DNA of 38,056 nt, taken from NCBI GenBank assembly GCA_963783945.1, contig CAWAPS010000009.1:1-38056 (forward strand), given 5' to 3'. The stretch is from CAWAPS01 sp963783945. Lineage in GTDB: Bacteria > Actinomycetota > Acidimicrobiia > Acidimicrobiales > Palsa-688. The notes under the pieces were generated by a model that was not told the origin of the DNA, did no database searches, and saw only the letters and a program-made list of their open reading frames with translations. Below are positions 25,843 to 34,094 of this stretch, piece after piece; the stretch's first letter is position 1; every line of letters starts with the position of its first letter. The translations under genes were made by a program, and so were the position numbers.

Positions 25843-27092
25843 TGAGAGGCCACGTTCGTCGCCATGGGAACGGCTGGGCGGTGGTAATCGACCTGGGCCG
25901 CAACGTCCCGTGTATGCAGTGCCGGTCGTGCCGCAAGCGCTTCTGGCTTGACCGCAGACCTCCTGCTGTATGCCCGGGATGCGGAGAAGACCTGTTGGCA
26001 ACAACCGGACGCCGGCAGACCTGGCATCGCGGCTATCCCACGAAGAGGGACGCCGAGAAGGCTCGCACGGAACTTCTCGGCCGTGTTGATCACGGAGCAT
26101 TTGTCGCGCCGGTACGCCAGACCCTGGGGGAATACCTGCTCGATGAATGGCTGCCGGCTCGTCGAGTCGCTCTCAAGCCTGGAACGTGGGAGAACTACCG
26201 GATGCAGACGAGCGCCTACGTCGTGTCCAATCCGATCGGGTCGCGTCCGCTAGTGGCCGTCGACGGTCCGGCGCTGAACGCCTATTACGCCGACTTGTTA
26301 TCCGCCGGCCGGCGGAGCGGGAAGGGAGGCTTGAGCAGTAAATCCGTTCGCAACATTCACGGGATGCTGCACAAAGCCCTCGCCGACGCGGTGAAGTGGG
26401 GTCGCGTACTCCGGAATGCCACGGACGCGGCAGACCAACCACGGAAGACCACCGTTGAGATGAAGGTCTGGCGACCCGAAGAGCTCCGGCGATTCGTGGA
26501 GTGCACCGCCGCCGACCGGATGGCAGCAGCCTGGCACCTCCTGGTGACTACGGGTATGCGCCGGGGAGAGCTCCTCGGACTGCGATGGAGTGCCATCGAC
26601 CTGCAGCAGCGAACGGTCTCGATCCGCCAGAGCAGGACTTCGGTCAACTACTCGGTGCACACTGACTCGCCCAAGACAGAACGGGGGACGAGAGTGATCG
26701 CTCTCGACCCGGAGACCACCGCTTCGCTCCGGGCGCACCACCGGCATCAACTCGAAGAACGCATGGCATGGGGCCCGACATGGCTCGATACCGGCCTGGT
26801 GTTCGTCCGAGAAGACGGCAGCCCCATCCATCCTCAGCGACTCTCGCAATGGTTCGATCAGACGGTTCGCAAGGCCGGACTGCCGCACATCCGGCTCCAT
26901 GATGTCCGGCACTCTTACTGCACCGCGTTGATCCGCTCCGGCGTGCCCGTAAAGACCGTGAGCCAGCGGATCGGACACGCCAGCCCCACCATCACCATGA
27001 CCATCTACCAGCATGTCCTGCCTGGAGACGACGAGCAGGCTGCTATCACCGGCGCCCGCGCCATCTTCGGGGACTCCCCTAGTAGGCGTTAA
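25842..27092 (+). CDS. Tyrosine recombinase / phage-type integrase with N-terminal zinc ribbon
   Basis: A 416-residue integrase. Catalytic residues are all present: R240 (TTGMRRGELLGLRW), K278 (SPKTERGTR), H353/R356 (HDVRHS), H379 (IGHASP) and Y389 (TIYQHV). A SAM-like core-binding domain (TLGEYLLDEWLPARRVALKP, about residues 94-190) precedes it. The N-terminal arm-binding region is unusual: CxxC at C27/C30 and CxxC at C44/C47, with 13 residues between the pairs and an extra Cys at 24, is placed between the first strands (HGNGWAVVIDLGR) and the usual 'YPTKRDAEKA' helix. It should integrate and excise the element together with the excisionase-like protein. ATG 25842 follows GGAGG and overlaps the XRE stop. 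Intact. Confidence 0.9.
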   Translation: MRGHVRRHGNGWAVVIDLGRNVPCMQCRSCRKRFWLDRRPPAVCPGCGEDLLATTGRRQTWHRGYPTKRDAEKARTELLGRVDHGAFVAPVRQTLGEYLLDEWLPARRVALKPGTWENYRMQTSAYVVSNPIGSRPLVAVDGPALNAYYADLLSAGRRSGKGGLSSKSVRNIHGMLHKALADAVKWGRVLRNATDAADQPRKTTVEMKVWRPEELRRFVECTAADRMAAAWHLLVTTGMRRGELLGLRWSAIDLQQRTVSIRQSRTSVNYSVHTDSPKTERGTRVIALDPETTASLRAHHRHQLEERMAWGPTWLDTGLVFVREDGSPIHPQRLSQWFDQTVRKAGLPHIRLHDVRHSYCTALIRSGVPVKTVSQRIGHASPTITMTIYQHVLPGDDEQAAITGARAIFGDSPSRR

Positions 27093-27095
27093 GCC

Positions 27096-27311
27096 TCAGG
27101 GCCGGATCGTCAGCTGCCAGCGCTCCCCGATGCGGTCGGTGACGGTAGCCGCGAACATGCGGCCGGCCTCGTCGCAGATTTCGACACGGGTACCAATCTG
27201 CAGTTCTTCGTCACCGTCCAGTTCCGCGTCGTGGACATATGTACGCCCAGCCGCCAACTCGGCAGGACCCACCCGGCCTGGGATCAGCAGCTTGGTCACG
27301 GTCGACGACAT
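27096..27311 (-). CDS. Small unidentified protein, SH3-like strands
   Basis: A 71-residue protein (from MSSTVTKLLIPGRVGPAELA to ERWQLTIRP) rich in short strands: GRTYVHDAELDG, LQIGTRVEICDEAGRMFAAT and VTDRIGER. The pattern suggests a small beta-barrel. I do not recognise the family. Start 27311 is preferred over ATG 27341 because GGAGGTG stands about ten bases before it. It ends three bases after the integrase stop, facing it, so it may mark either the edge of the mobile element or the first host gene beyond it. Confidence 0.55.
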   Translation of the reverse strand: MSSTVTKLLIPGRVGPAELAAGRTYVHDAELDGDEELQIGTRVEICDEAGRMFAATVTDRIGERWQLTIRP

Positions 27312-27356
27312 AGCGGCGGGCCACCTCCGATCGACTTCCATGCTACCGGTGAGGCC

Positions 27357-27866
27357 TCAACCCAGCGGAAGCGGGTCGCCAAGAAGGGCCAAGACCCGTT
27401 CGAAAAGCGGTCGGAGCAGTTCACGCGCCTCTCGCCGCCCGGCTTTGGTGCCGGAAAGAAGCTCGACCGGGATCAGGTCGGGTCCGGCGGCCGCGATCAA
27501 GTCATAGTGCACCTCGTTGCGCGGGTCGGGCACGTCGTCGACGAATACCTCGGTGGGCCACAAGTCGTGGCCGGCCGACACCAAGGTGGCGGCTCGGGCG
27601 AGCCGGTGGGAGCGAAAACCCGTGTCGACCGCAAGGCGGCGAGCCGGCCACTCGGACGTGACGGCAAAGCAAGACAGGGTGAGGACTTGCCAGTCGGCGG
27701 GGTGGCCCCGGTCGTCCTGCAGCTGTCGATACAGGTCCGCGTTGGCCGCCGAGCTCGTGATCACCCGGTTGAGGTCGGCGACCTCGAATCTCAATACGTC
27801 CGAGTCGGGGCGGAGCTGGTGGCCACCGGAGCGCCAACGGACGGACGGGCCGCGCATCCGGTTCAT
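27357..27866 (-). CDS. Unidentified 169-residue protein
   Basis: This reads as a real protein: SDVLRFEVADLNRVITSSAA, WQVLTLSCFAVTSEWPARRL, LWPTEVFVDDVPDPRNEVHY, then IPVELLSGTKAGRREARELL and a leucine-rich C-terminal helix. It is soluble and acidic, with no signal peptide or membrane segment. I do not recognise the family. It lies 45 bases upstream of the small gene at 27311 on the same strand, so they may be co-transcribed. The start at 27866 has only a weak GGCAGG in front. It sits between the integrase and the tRNA, so it is either element cargo or host sequence. Confidence 0.5.
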   Translation of the reverse strand: MNRMRGPSVRWRSGGHQLRPDSDVLRFEVADLNRVITSSAANADLYRQLQDDRGHPADWQVLTLSCFAVTSEWPARRLAVDTGFRSHRLARAATLVSAGHDLWPTEVFVDDVPDPRNEVHYDLIAAAGPDLIPVELLSGTKAGRREARELLRPLFERVLALLGDPLPLG

Positions 27867-27946
27867 CCTGCCCGATCCGCTCTCCCTCGAAGGAGATGAT
27901 CGCCGCAGCCCGCGTTTAGGCTATCCGCCGTGACTAAGTGCTCAGA

Positions 27947-27968
27947 TGGTTTGCAAATGGTTTGCAAA
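27947..27968. repeat. Two tandem 11-bp repeats containing TTTGCAAA
   Basis: TGGTTTGCAAA is repeated exactly at 27947-27957 and 27958-27968. Each copy holds the palindrome TTTGCAAA, spaced by one DNA helical turn. They lie about 855 bases after the integrase and 64 bases before tRNA-Leu. Possible uses are integrase arm sites, excisionase sites or a tRNA-region regulator site. No second copy of the motif was noticed at the other end of the element. Confidence 0.6.
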
Positions 27969-28031
27969 TCGGCTCCGAACGGCCCTGCGGAGGCGCCCCA
28001 GCTAGGATAAAAGTGCTGGTCAGAAGGTCAT

Positions 28032-28113
28032 GCGGGCGTGGCGAAATTGGCATACGCGCCAGGTTTAGGTCCTGGTCCCGAGAGGGGTGGAGGTTCGAGT
28101 CCTCTCGCCCGCA
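28032..28113 (+). tRNA. tRNA-Leu (anticodon UAG)
   Basis: The acceptor stem GCGGGCG (28032-28038) pairs with CGCCCGC (28106-28112), with discriminator A at 28113. The anticodon stem GCCAGG/CCTGGT encloses the loop TTTAGGT with anticodon TAG. The long variable arm (TCCCGAGAGGGG) is typical of leucine tRNAs, and the T-arm GGAGG-TTCGAGT-CCTCT is complete. CCA is not encoded. It reads CUA and related leucine codons. Confidence 0.95.
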
Positions 28114-28166
28114 CACGTGCGGTCGATTCCAGTGGCACAGAGGGCCCGCCGATAGGCTGGTGACCC

Positions 28167-29151
28167 GTGAAGCTGATCGTCCAGATTCCTTGCCTCAACG
28201 AGGAGGAGACCCTCCCCCTCGTCTTCGAGCGCATGCCGAGGACCATCCCGGGGGTCGACATCGTCGAGTTCCTGGTCATCGACGACGGCTCCACCGACCG
28301 GACCTCGGAGGTGGCCCGGGCGCTGGGCGTCCATCACATCATCCGCCACACCCGCAACATGGGCCTCGGCCGGTCGTTCTACGACGGCGCGCTCAAGGCG
28401 CTCGAACTCGGCGCGGACATACTCGTCAACACCGACGGCGACAACCAGTACCCGAGCGAGCGGATACCCGACCTGGTGCGGCCGATCCTGGAGGGCCGGG
28501 CGGACATCGTCATCGCGGACCGCCAGACCCATACCATCGAGGAGTTCTCCCCGTTCAAGAAGCGGCTCCAGAGGGTGGGCAGCAAGGTCGTCAACTTCGC
28601 CGCCGGCACCGAGCTGCCCGACGCCGCCAGCGGATTTCGCGCCTACTCCCGGGAGTCCCTGCTGCGGCTCAACACCGTGACCAGGTTCAGCTACTGCATG
28701 GAGACGATCATCCAGGCCGGGAACAAGCGGATGGCGATCAGCAGCATCGAGGTGGACACCAACGCCAAGACTCGTGAGTCCCGGCTGTTCCGCAATATGG
28801 GCGAGCACGTCTTCAAGTCGGGGGCGACCATCGTCCGCGCCTACATCATGTACCGGCCCATGACCCTGTTCCTGGCGACCGCCGGGGTTCTCTTCGTGGC
28901 CGGCCTAGTTCCCTTCGTCAGGTTCCTTGTCCTCGGCTACTCTGTCAGCGCACGGTGACCCGGCCGGGCACCTGCAGTCGCTGGTAGTTGGTAGCGTCCT
29001 GATGATCGCGGCCTTCGTGACTGGCGCCCTCGGCGTCATCGCCGAGCTCATACGCATCAACCGGGTACTGTTGGAGGATTCCCTCGAGCAGGCGAAGCGC
29101 CATCGCCTTGCGAGCGGAACCGGTGTTGAAAAACCTATAATGCTCGACTGA
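28167..29151 (+). pseudogene. Family-2 glycosyltransferase with C-terminal membrane helices, one frameshift
   Basis: The N-terminal GT-A domain (MKLIVQIPCLNEEETLPLVF, FLVIDDGSTDRTSEVARALG, LVNTDGDNQYPSERIPDL with its DxD) is of the dolichyl-phosphate-mannose-synthase / DPM1-like group, which moves a sugar from a nucleotide donor to a polyprenyl phosphate. The ORF ends at 28958 after a first membrane helix (LATAGVLFVAGLVPFVRFLV). The expected continuation lies in the next frame: GDPAGHLQSLVVGSVLMIAA, TGALGVIAELIRINRVLLED. One indel near 28940-28955 restores a protein of about 325 residues with two helices at its end. If the shift is real, only the soluble enzyme is made. It begins 53 bases after the tRNA. 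Confidence 0.75.
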
Positions 29152-29242
29152 GTGGGGGCAGGATCACGATCTGGCGACCAGGCCAGCCCTCCAAGTCGAC
29201 GTGCACGGATCTCAGTTCGCCCGGGACAAGTCTTGAAAGTCT

Positions 29243-30082
29243 GTGATTGAAAAGATGCTGGGAACACAGTCTGTTTCGCGCGGCGGTGTGCCCAGGGAGG
29301 TCGCCCGCCGGGCGTACGAATGGGCGTTATGGGCCCGAATACGTGCTCAAATCCCCATCGAAGCACACCTGAATGCGGGCCAAGTCCGGCCGCGCCCTCA
29401 ACTGGCACCCAGCACAGGTGTCCTTCAGTCAGAATCGGAGTGGCGAGAAGCCGTTAGAGAAGCGAGACGACTTCGCCTGCCGCTGCATAGGGACCTGCCA
29501 AAGAACTGGGACGCATTGGGCGCGATTAGTGCTGTGCTCGAGGCCATAGATTCGGGGGGGCCTGCTCGAGTGCTTGACGCAGGAAGTTCTCGATACTCCC
29601 CTGTTCTGCCGTGGCTCCGACTCTACGGGCTCACTGATCTGTTCGGTCTCAACCTAGAGTTCGGCCGGGAGATCAGGCACGGTTCCGTTCGCTTTCGGCG
29701 AGGCGACATCACGGACACAGGGCTCACGGACAATAGCTTGGCTGCGGTTACCTGTCTGAGCGTCCTCGAACACGGTGTCCCATTGGTCCCTTTTCTCTCC
29801 GAGGTGACAAGGATCCTGCGGCCGGGCGGGATCCTGGCATTGTCGACCGATTACGACGAGAATCCACCCCAAACCGACGGGAAGTCAGCCTACGGACAGC
29901 CCGTTCACATATTTTCGCCGGCAGAGATCAAGGACCTGGTTGCCAACGCCCAGCATAGGGGCCTTTCACTCCTCGGGGATCTCACTGATCTAAGTCATGA
30001 CGAGCGCCCCGTCCGATGGAGACGCATGGGCCTCGACTTCACCTTCATTCTCTTGATCTTCAAGAAATCACCAGAACCCTGA
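29243..30082 (+). CDS. Class I SAM-dependent methyltransferase
   Basis: A 279-residue protein. The N-terminal ~90 residues are basic and helical. A Methyltransf_11-type domain follows: motif I ARVLDAGSSRYSPVLPWL (the usual glycine-rich loop is GSSR), LTDLFGLNLEF, the acidic loop FRRGDITDTGLTDNSLAAVT, CLSVLEHGVPLVPFLSEVTR and post-I LRPGGILALSTDY. This resembles methyltransferases acting on sugars or glycolipids in polysaccharide clusters. The start is GTG 29243 (ATG 29255 is possible); no strong ribosome binding site is seen. The base composition looks less GC-rich than neighbours, as often found in surface-glycan genes. It converges with the GT-C gene. Confidence 0.75.
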   Translation: MIEKMLGTQSVSRGGVPREVARRAYEWALWARIRAQIPIEAHLNAGQVRPRPQLAPSTGVLQSESEWREAVREARRLRLPLHRDLPKNWDALGAISAVLEAIDSGGPARVLDAGSSRYSPVLPWLRLYGLTDLFGLNLEFGREIRHGSVRFRRGDITDTGLTDNSLAAVTCLSVLEHGVPLVPFLSEVTRILRPGGILALSTDYDENPPQTDGKSAYGQPVHIFSPAEIKDLVANAQHRGLSLLGDLTDLSHDERPVRWRRMGLDFTFILLIFKKSPEP

Positions 30083-30120
30083 GTCCAGAAGATTCCCTCG
30101 GCTATGCCGACGCACCCGTA

Positions 30121-30217
30121 TTAAGGGGCCGCCACGAAACAACTTGACGCAATTCTCTTGTAAACATGCATGTCGTGGCACAGGACTTGTTCCAAGTTGT
30201 TTCGCGGCGGGCCCTAA
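30121..30217. repeat. 97-bp imperfect palindrome (25-26-bp inverted arms) between convergent genes
   Basis: The left arm runs 30121-30146 (TTAAGGGGCCGCCACGAAAC and on to AACTTG). The right arm 30193-30217 is its near-complete reverse complement (CAAGTTGTTTCGCGGCGGGC, then CCTAA), with a few mismatches and one extra base. The 46-base centre holds a second palindrome, ACATGCATGT (30164-30173). The right arm includes the TAG stop of the GT-C gene. It may act as a two-way transcription barrier, or it may be a small non-autonomous mobile element. Confidence 0.75.
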
Positions 30218-31839
30218 GCCTCATTAACCGGCAGGAGTCCTATCTGCTCGGGTCTTCCGCCCCGTCCGACATGGTCGAGGACCTCTATAGTCGGCCCGAA
30301 CCTGTGGACATGAAAGTTAATGTGATGCTCTCGTAAGACGGCCGGGATGTTTTTGCTGTCGGCGTCACGCGTATCTATGATGTACTCTATGTTTGGCGCG
30401 ACTCGGAGAGTCGGCTCGACTTGCGGAAAGCGCTCTCGGCCGTAGAGTACGCCGACAGTCAGCCGATCCCCTGCGAGATACTTGGCGGGCATGGCCGTCC
30501 AGTAGTCAGAGTAAGCCGCCGTTTCGCCGTTGTGGACAAGGTAGTCGATGGCTTTTTTAAGCTGCGCGTCGCGACTACGCGAATCTGGAAGCGTACTCTG
30601 GCCCGCTAACCCGGCCTTCGATATCTGCCACTCCGGGTGCAACCAATAGCGTAGACATAGCGTCGACGACACGACGACGATCAGGAGGGCCAACGACGCG
30701 TACAGCGCTTTCCTCTCAACCGGTAGCATCGCAGCGACAGCGAGGAAGAAGAGCGGATATGCGGAGACCAGGTACTTCGGGTCGGTAATCCACACGGCCG
30801 ACGTTGACGAGCAATATAGAGCAACCGTAACGGGAAGAGCGATGAGAGCGACATCGATGGCAGAGCGGTCTTCGATGCGCATTCTGACAAGCGCCATGAG
30901 ACCATGCCGCCGCCGCCAGAAAAGCGTCGCGGAGCCCACGACCAGAGCTACCTCGATGAAGCGGAGCAGCCATACGGGGAGGCCTGGCTGTAGCGGCCCG
31001 TCGGTTATCCCGAAGCCGATGAACTCTCTGAGGACTGGGCCGGCGAGGTTATGGAATCGCTGAGTCAAGCTGATGGCGACGTCCTTGTAGGGCCGCGGGA
31101 TGAGATGATGAGTGCTCAGCATCCACGGGTACAAGGGAGCAGCGCCCACCACCGCCCCTAGGATCAGGGACAGCGCCGCCCGAGCGCGGCGAATGAGAAT
31201 CGGTACCAGCCATATGAGCGTGGGAATGAGCGTGTAGGCCGTAATCAGGGCATTCCAGTAGCCGAGTCCGCAGACTAGGCCCACGAAAAAGGGCCAATGC
31301 AAGGACCGCGAATCAGAATCGAAGCGCATGGCGAAGTAGAGTCCAGCGATAGAAAGCGTCTGGCTCAGCGTGTAGAAACTCATAGTCATCGCGCCGTTCT
31401 GCACGTTGTACCAGGGCCCCACTGCGAAGAGAAGGGCCGGAAAGACGGCTTGAGTGGGGCGAAGGGACATGCGTCGGGCGCATGCGTAGATGAGGGCACA
31501 CGTCGTTGCGCTCAGTGCTAGCTGGACAAATCGCAGAGTCAACCGATCCTGAGGCAGCGGCAGAAGCCAATAAGCCAGTGCCTGCAAGTACTCCTCTCCC
31601 GTTCCGCCGTACTGCTGTCCGGGAAAGAAGACGTACCAGTGCCCATGCAGAATCTGCTTCACCACCACGCCGGTGACAGCCTCGTCGCCGTTGAATCGAT
31701 CCCGACCGCTGAGCAGATAGGCGAGCCGAGTCCCGACCGTGACGAGCACCACCACCACGCCGGCCCCAATCGCCCACTTCCGACTGACCGCCCGTCGGTG
31801 CTGGGGCGTCCTCGGCAGATGCCGTTCGACAACCGTCAC
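30214..31839 (-). CDS. GT-C-fold membrane glycosyltransferase (GT39/ArnT-like)
   Basis: A 541-residue integral membrane protein. After a basic N-terminus the first helix (WAIGAGVVVVLVTVGTRLAY) leads to the conserved outer loop DRFNGDEAVTG, whose Asp-Glu pair is the catalytic acid motif of GT-C enzymes using polyprenyl-phosphate sugars. About ten further hydrophobic helices follow (for example FVQLALSATTCALIYACARR, WNALITAYTLIPTLIWLVPI, VALIALPVTVALYC, ALYASLALLIVVVSSTLCLR). The last ~140 residues form a soluble outer domain (DYLVHNGETAAYSDYWTAMP, EHHINFHVHRFG). It should transfer a lipid-linked sugar to an acceptor outside the membrane. The start codon at 31839 is accepted because the basic N-terminus precedes the first helix naturally. 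Intact. Confidence 0.78.
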   Translation of the reverse strand: MTVVERHLPRTPQHRRAVSRKWAIGAGVVVVLVTVGTRLAYLLSGRDRFNGDEAVTGVVVKQILHGHWYVFFPGQQYGGTGEEYLQALAYWLLPLPQDRLTLRFVQLALSATTCALIYACARRMSLRPTQAVFPALLFAVGPWYNVQNGAMTMSFYTLSQTLSIAGLYFAMRFDSDSRSLHWPFFVGLVCGLGYWNALITAYTLIPTLIWLVPILIRRARAALSLILGAVVGAAPLYPWMLSTHHLIPRPYKDVAISLTQRFHNLAGPVLREFIGFGITDGPLQPGLPVWLLRFIEVALVVGSATLFWRRRHGLMALVRMRIEDRSAIDVALIALPVTVALYCSSTSAVWITDPKYLVSAYPLFFLAVAAMLPVERKALYASLALLIVVVSSTLCLRYWLHPEWQISKAGLAGQSTLPDSRSRDAQLKKAIDYLVHNGETAAYSDYWTAMPAKYLAGDRLTVGVLYGRERFPQVEPTLRVAPNIEYIIDTRDADSKNIPAVLREHHINFHVHRFGPTIEVLDHVGRGGRPEQIGLLPVNEA

Positions 31840-31912
31840 GGCCCTGAATGGTAGAGCAAGCGGGCTGAGGCAGCCGCGCAGACCCTACCGGGAAAGTCAG
31901 ATGTTCAGTCGC

Positions 31913-32989
31913 CTAGCCCAGGAGAGCCTCGAGGTACTGCTGCCAGTACGGCGCTGGATCGACGGGCCTGACGTTGGCGCGCATGCGCTCGGGCACCCCG
32001 GGTTCGTAGAACCGTCGGATGGCTCGCGCCAACGAGTCGGGATCATCAGCCTCGGCGATCAAGCCGTCGACCCCGTCACATATATCTTGTGCGAGCGTGC
32101 CGGCCGACGTCGCGATGACCGGCACACCGGAATTGAAAGCCAGTCCAAACGGCTTGAGAGCCAGTTGCCGACCGGTACGGCAAGACGAGCGCGTCTGCGT
32201 CCTCAAACAGCCGAGCGACTTCGGATGCCTCGACGTAACCAGACATCAACTCGACTCGTCCGGTCAAGCCCAGATCGCGGCACAGCGCCTCGATAGGCTG
32301 CGTTCCCCCCAAACTTCTCCGGCAACGCGAAGGTAAACGTCTGGCGGGCCGCTGGCGAGGGCGCGCAACAGGACATCCAGGCCTTTGTAAGGCCGCACGA
32401 ACCCGAAGAAGACGAGTCGGCGGTGCACGCCCGGCGATGGCCTACTCGTAACGAAGGTATCGGGCATGAATGGGGGCAGCGTTGCGGTCACCACCCGGCG
32501 CTGGGTGATTGACCGTGCGAGCTCGGCCTCGGCAGGCGAGTGCACGACGATCCTGTCGACGGCGTCCAGCAGTCTCGTGGTAAGGAATCGGTCTCCGGGG
32601 CGGGCCTCATGGGGCAGGACGTTGTGGCAGATGACCGCCTTGAACAGCGGCTTGCGCCGAGGCAGTCGGATCATCGTCCAGTACGGCGGGACCTGGATAC
32701 CCGTGACGTGAGCGAAGATCACGGCGTCGAAGTAGCTGAGGCGCCGCCCGGCGCGGACCCAGGTATCGGGGCGATTCCATGCCAGAACTCGCTCCGTTTG
32801 ATCGAACGGCTCGAACTCCGCCTCCTTCACTGTCTGGCGACCCGGGTACAGTCGCTTGGGATACTGGTGCGACCATGACACGATGCAGACCGCGTGGTCT
32901 GCTAACGCCAACTGGCGGGCCAGAACCGTCGTGTGCTGGGCCACCCCACCCTTGATGGGGTGCGTTGGCCCCACGACGGCTATCCTCAC
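31913..32989 (-). pseudogene. Family-4 (GT-B) glycosyltransferase, two frameshifts
   Basis: A repaired protein of about 360 residues. Part one (32989 to about 32310) reads RIAVVGPTHPIKGGVAQHTT, the Gly-rich N-terminal loop, then FKAVICHNVLPHEARPGDRF and RRLVFFGFVRPYKGLDVLLR. Part two reads IEALCRDLGLTGRVELMSGY, VARLFEDADALVLPYRSATG. Part three reads FGLAFNSGVPVIATSAGTLA and DGVDGLIAEADDPDSLARAI, with the end at 31913. Order and motifs are those of GT4 retaining transferases (PimA/MshA-like), which add sugars to lipid or polysaccharide acceptors in the cytoplasm. The first shift falls exactly in a C6 run (32305-32310); the second is near 32150. GTG 32989 is the likely start. Divergent from the next gene. 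Confidence 0.75.
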
Positions 32990-33071
32990 CTCTGAAACTC
33001 TACGCCCTTGTTCGTGCGCGGCTGCATCCGTGACACATCCACTACAGTGGGATGGCTGTGGAAGTGTTGGC

Positions 33072-34082
33072 GTGAGCGACAAACGACGACGGGCCGCCGC
33101 TGCCAATCCAGTTGCGAACGAGATCCGATTCGGACGCCGGCGGGCCGTCGTGGGGGCCATCGGACTCGTTGTTGTGCTCGTAGCCGCAAGCGTAGCCGTG
33201 GTCGAGGAACGGCACTCCTTCTCGTCGTCAGTCGACCGCATAGGTGTCTGGCCTCTCCTTCTAAGCCTTGTTTTTGCCATCCTCGGCGTGGGCGCTGGCT
33301 ATCCGCTGTGGCGGGATGTCCTACTCGGTCTTGGGGCTCGTCTCCCGCTATGGGAGGGAGCTCGTGTCTTCTTCGTGAGCCAACTCGGCAAGTACGTTCC
33401 GGGATCCGTATGGCCAACTCTCATGCAGATGGAGGAGGGGCGGGTAAGAGGCATACAGCGGCGCACCATGCTCGGCAGCAGCCTGGTAACCACAGTCATC
33501 GGCTGCTGCGTTGGATTGGTGGTGGCGTCCGTTCTCTTACCCTTCTACGACGCGCACGCGCTCGGACGCTATTGGTGGGCGCTAGTCGCTCTGCCCCTTC
33601 TAATCGCGATGCTTCATCCTCGTGCTATGCCAGGGCTGCTCGATCGTGCCTTTGGTCTTTTGAAGCGTCCGCCGCTCTCGCAGCGGCTGGACGGTCGCTA
33701 TGAGGCCCGCGCCTGCCTGTGGTCAATGTTTACCTGGCTGGGGCTAGGAGGCCACTTGGCAGTGCTGTGCCTGGCTCTGGGTCACCGAGGGATATCGATC
33801 GTCGTCCTGTGCACCGGTGCCGCGGCTCTGGCGATACCTGTGGGGATCCTCTTCCTCCCCGCCCCCGCCGGGGCGGGGGTCCGGGAGGTCGTCCTCGTCC
33901 TCGTTCTCTCCACCGTTATGCCGACTGGGCAGGCGTTAGCCGTTGTTGTCGCCTCTCGAATCCTTCTCATAGTCAGCGACCTGCTTCTGGCCGGAATCGC
34001 CACGCTGATCGACCGAGTAGTGAAGGCACATTCGCGATCAGCCCGCTGCGCAAGGGGGCGCTGTGGATACATCTGCCGATGA
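33072..34082 (+). CDS. LPG_synthase_TM (UPF0104)-type multi-pass membrane protein
   Basis: A 336-residue membrane protein with about eight hydrophobic helices: VVGAIGLVVVLVAASVAVVE, IGVWPLLLSLVFAILGVGAG, LVTTVIGCCVGLVVASVLLP, WWALVALPLLIAMLH, HLAVLCLALGHRGISIVVLC and others. The loop FFVSQLGKYVPGSVWPTLMQ and the late PAPAGAGVREVVLVLVLS correspond to the conserved 'GKY.PG..w' and 'PGG.G..E' segments of the lysylphosphatidylglycerol-synthase membrane domain and AglD/YbhN-like proteins. These are thought to move or bind polar lipids, and often sit among glycosyltransferases. GTG 33072 is chosen over the longer frame from 32856, because GGAAG lies about six bases upstream and the basic N-terminus starts there. 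Intact. Confidence 0.78.
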   Translation: MSDKRRRAAAANPVANEIRFGRRRAVVGAIGLVVVLVAASVAVVEERHSFSSSVDRIGVWPLLLSLVFAILGVGAGYPLWRDVLLGLGARLPLWEGARVFFVSQLGKYVPGSVWPTLMQMEEGRVRGIQRRTMLGSSLVTTVIGCCVGLVVASVLLPFYDAHALGRYWWALVALPLLIAMLHPRAMPGLLDRAFGLLKRPPLSQRLDGRYEARACLWSMFTWLGLGGHLAVLCLALGHRGISIVVLCTGAAALAIPVGILFLPAPAGAGVREVVLVLVLSTVMPTGQALAVVVASRILLIVSDLLLAGIATLIDRVVKAHSRSARCARGRCGYICR

Positions 34083-34094
34083 GGCGTTACGGAG

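Noticed and set aside
28032..28113. tRNA-Leu as attachment site of the mobile element
   Set aside because: The element lies on the 5' side of the tRNA, whereas tRNA-directed integration normally leaves the element at the 3' end. No copy of the tRNA 3' end was noticed near 19.6-19.8 kb.
27934..28116. Antisense ORF over the tRNA (CGREDSNLHPSRDQDLNLAR)
   Set aside because: This is the known artefact of translating the reverse strand of a leucine tRNA.
30121..30217. Ordinary rho-independent terminator
   Set aside because: The loop of 46 bases is too long and no T run follows on either strand.
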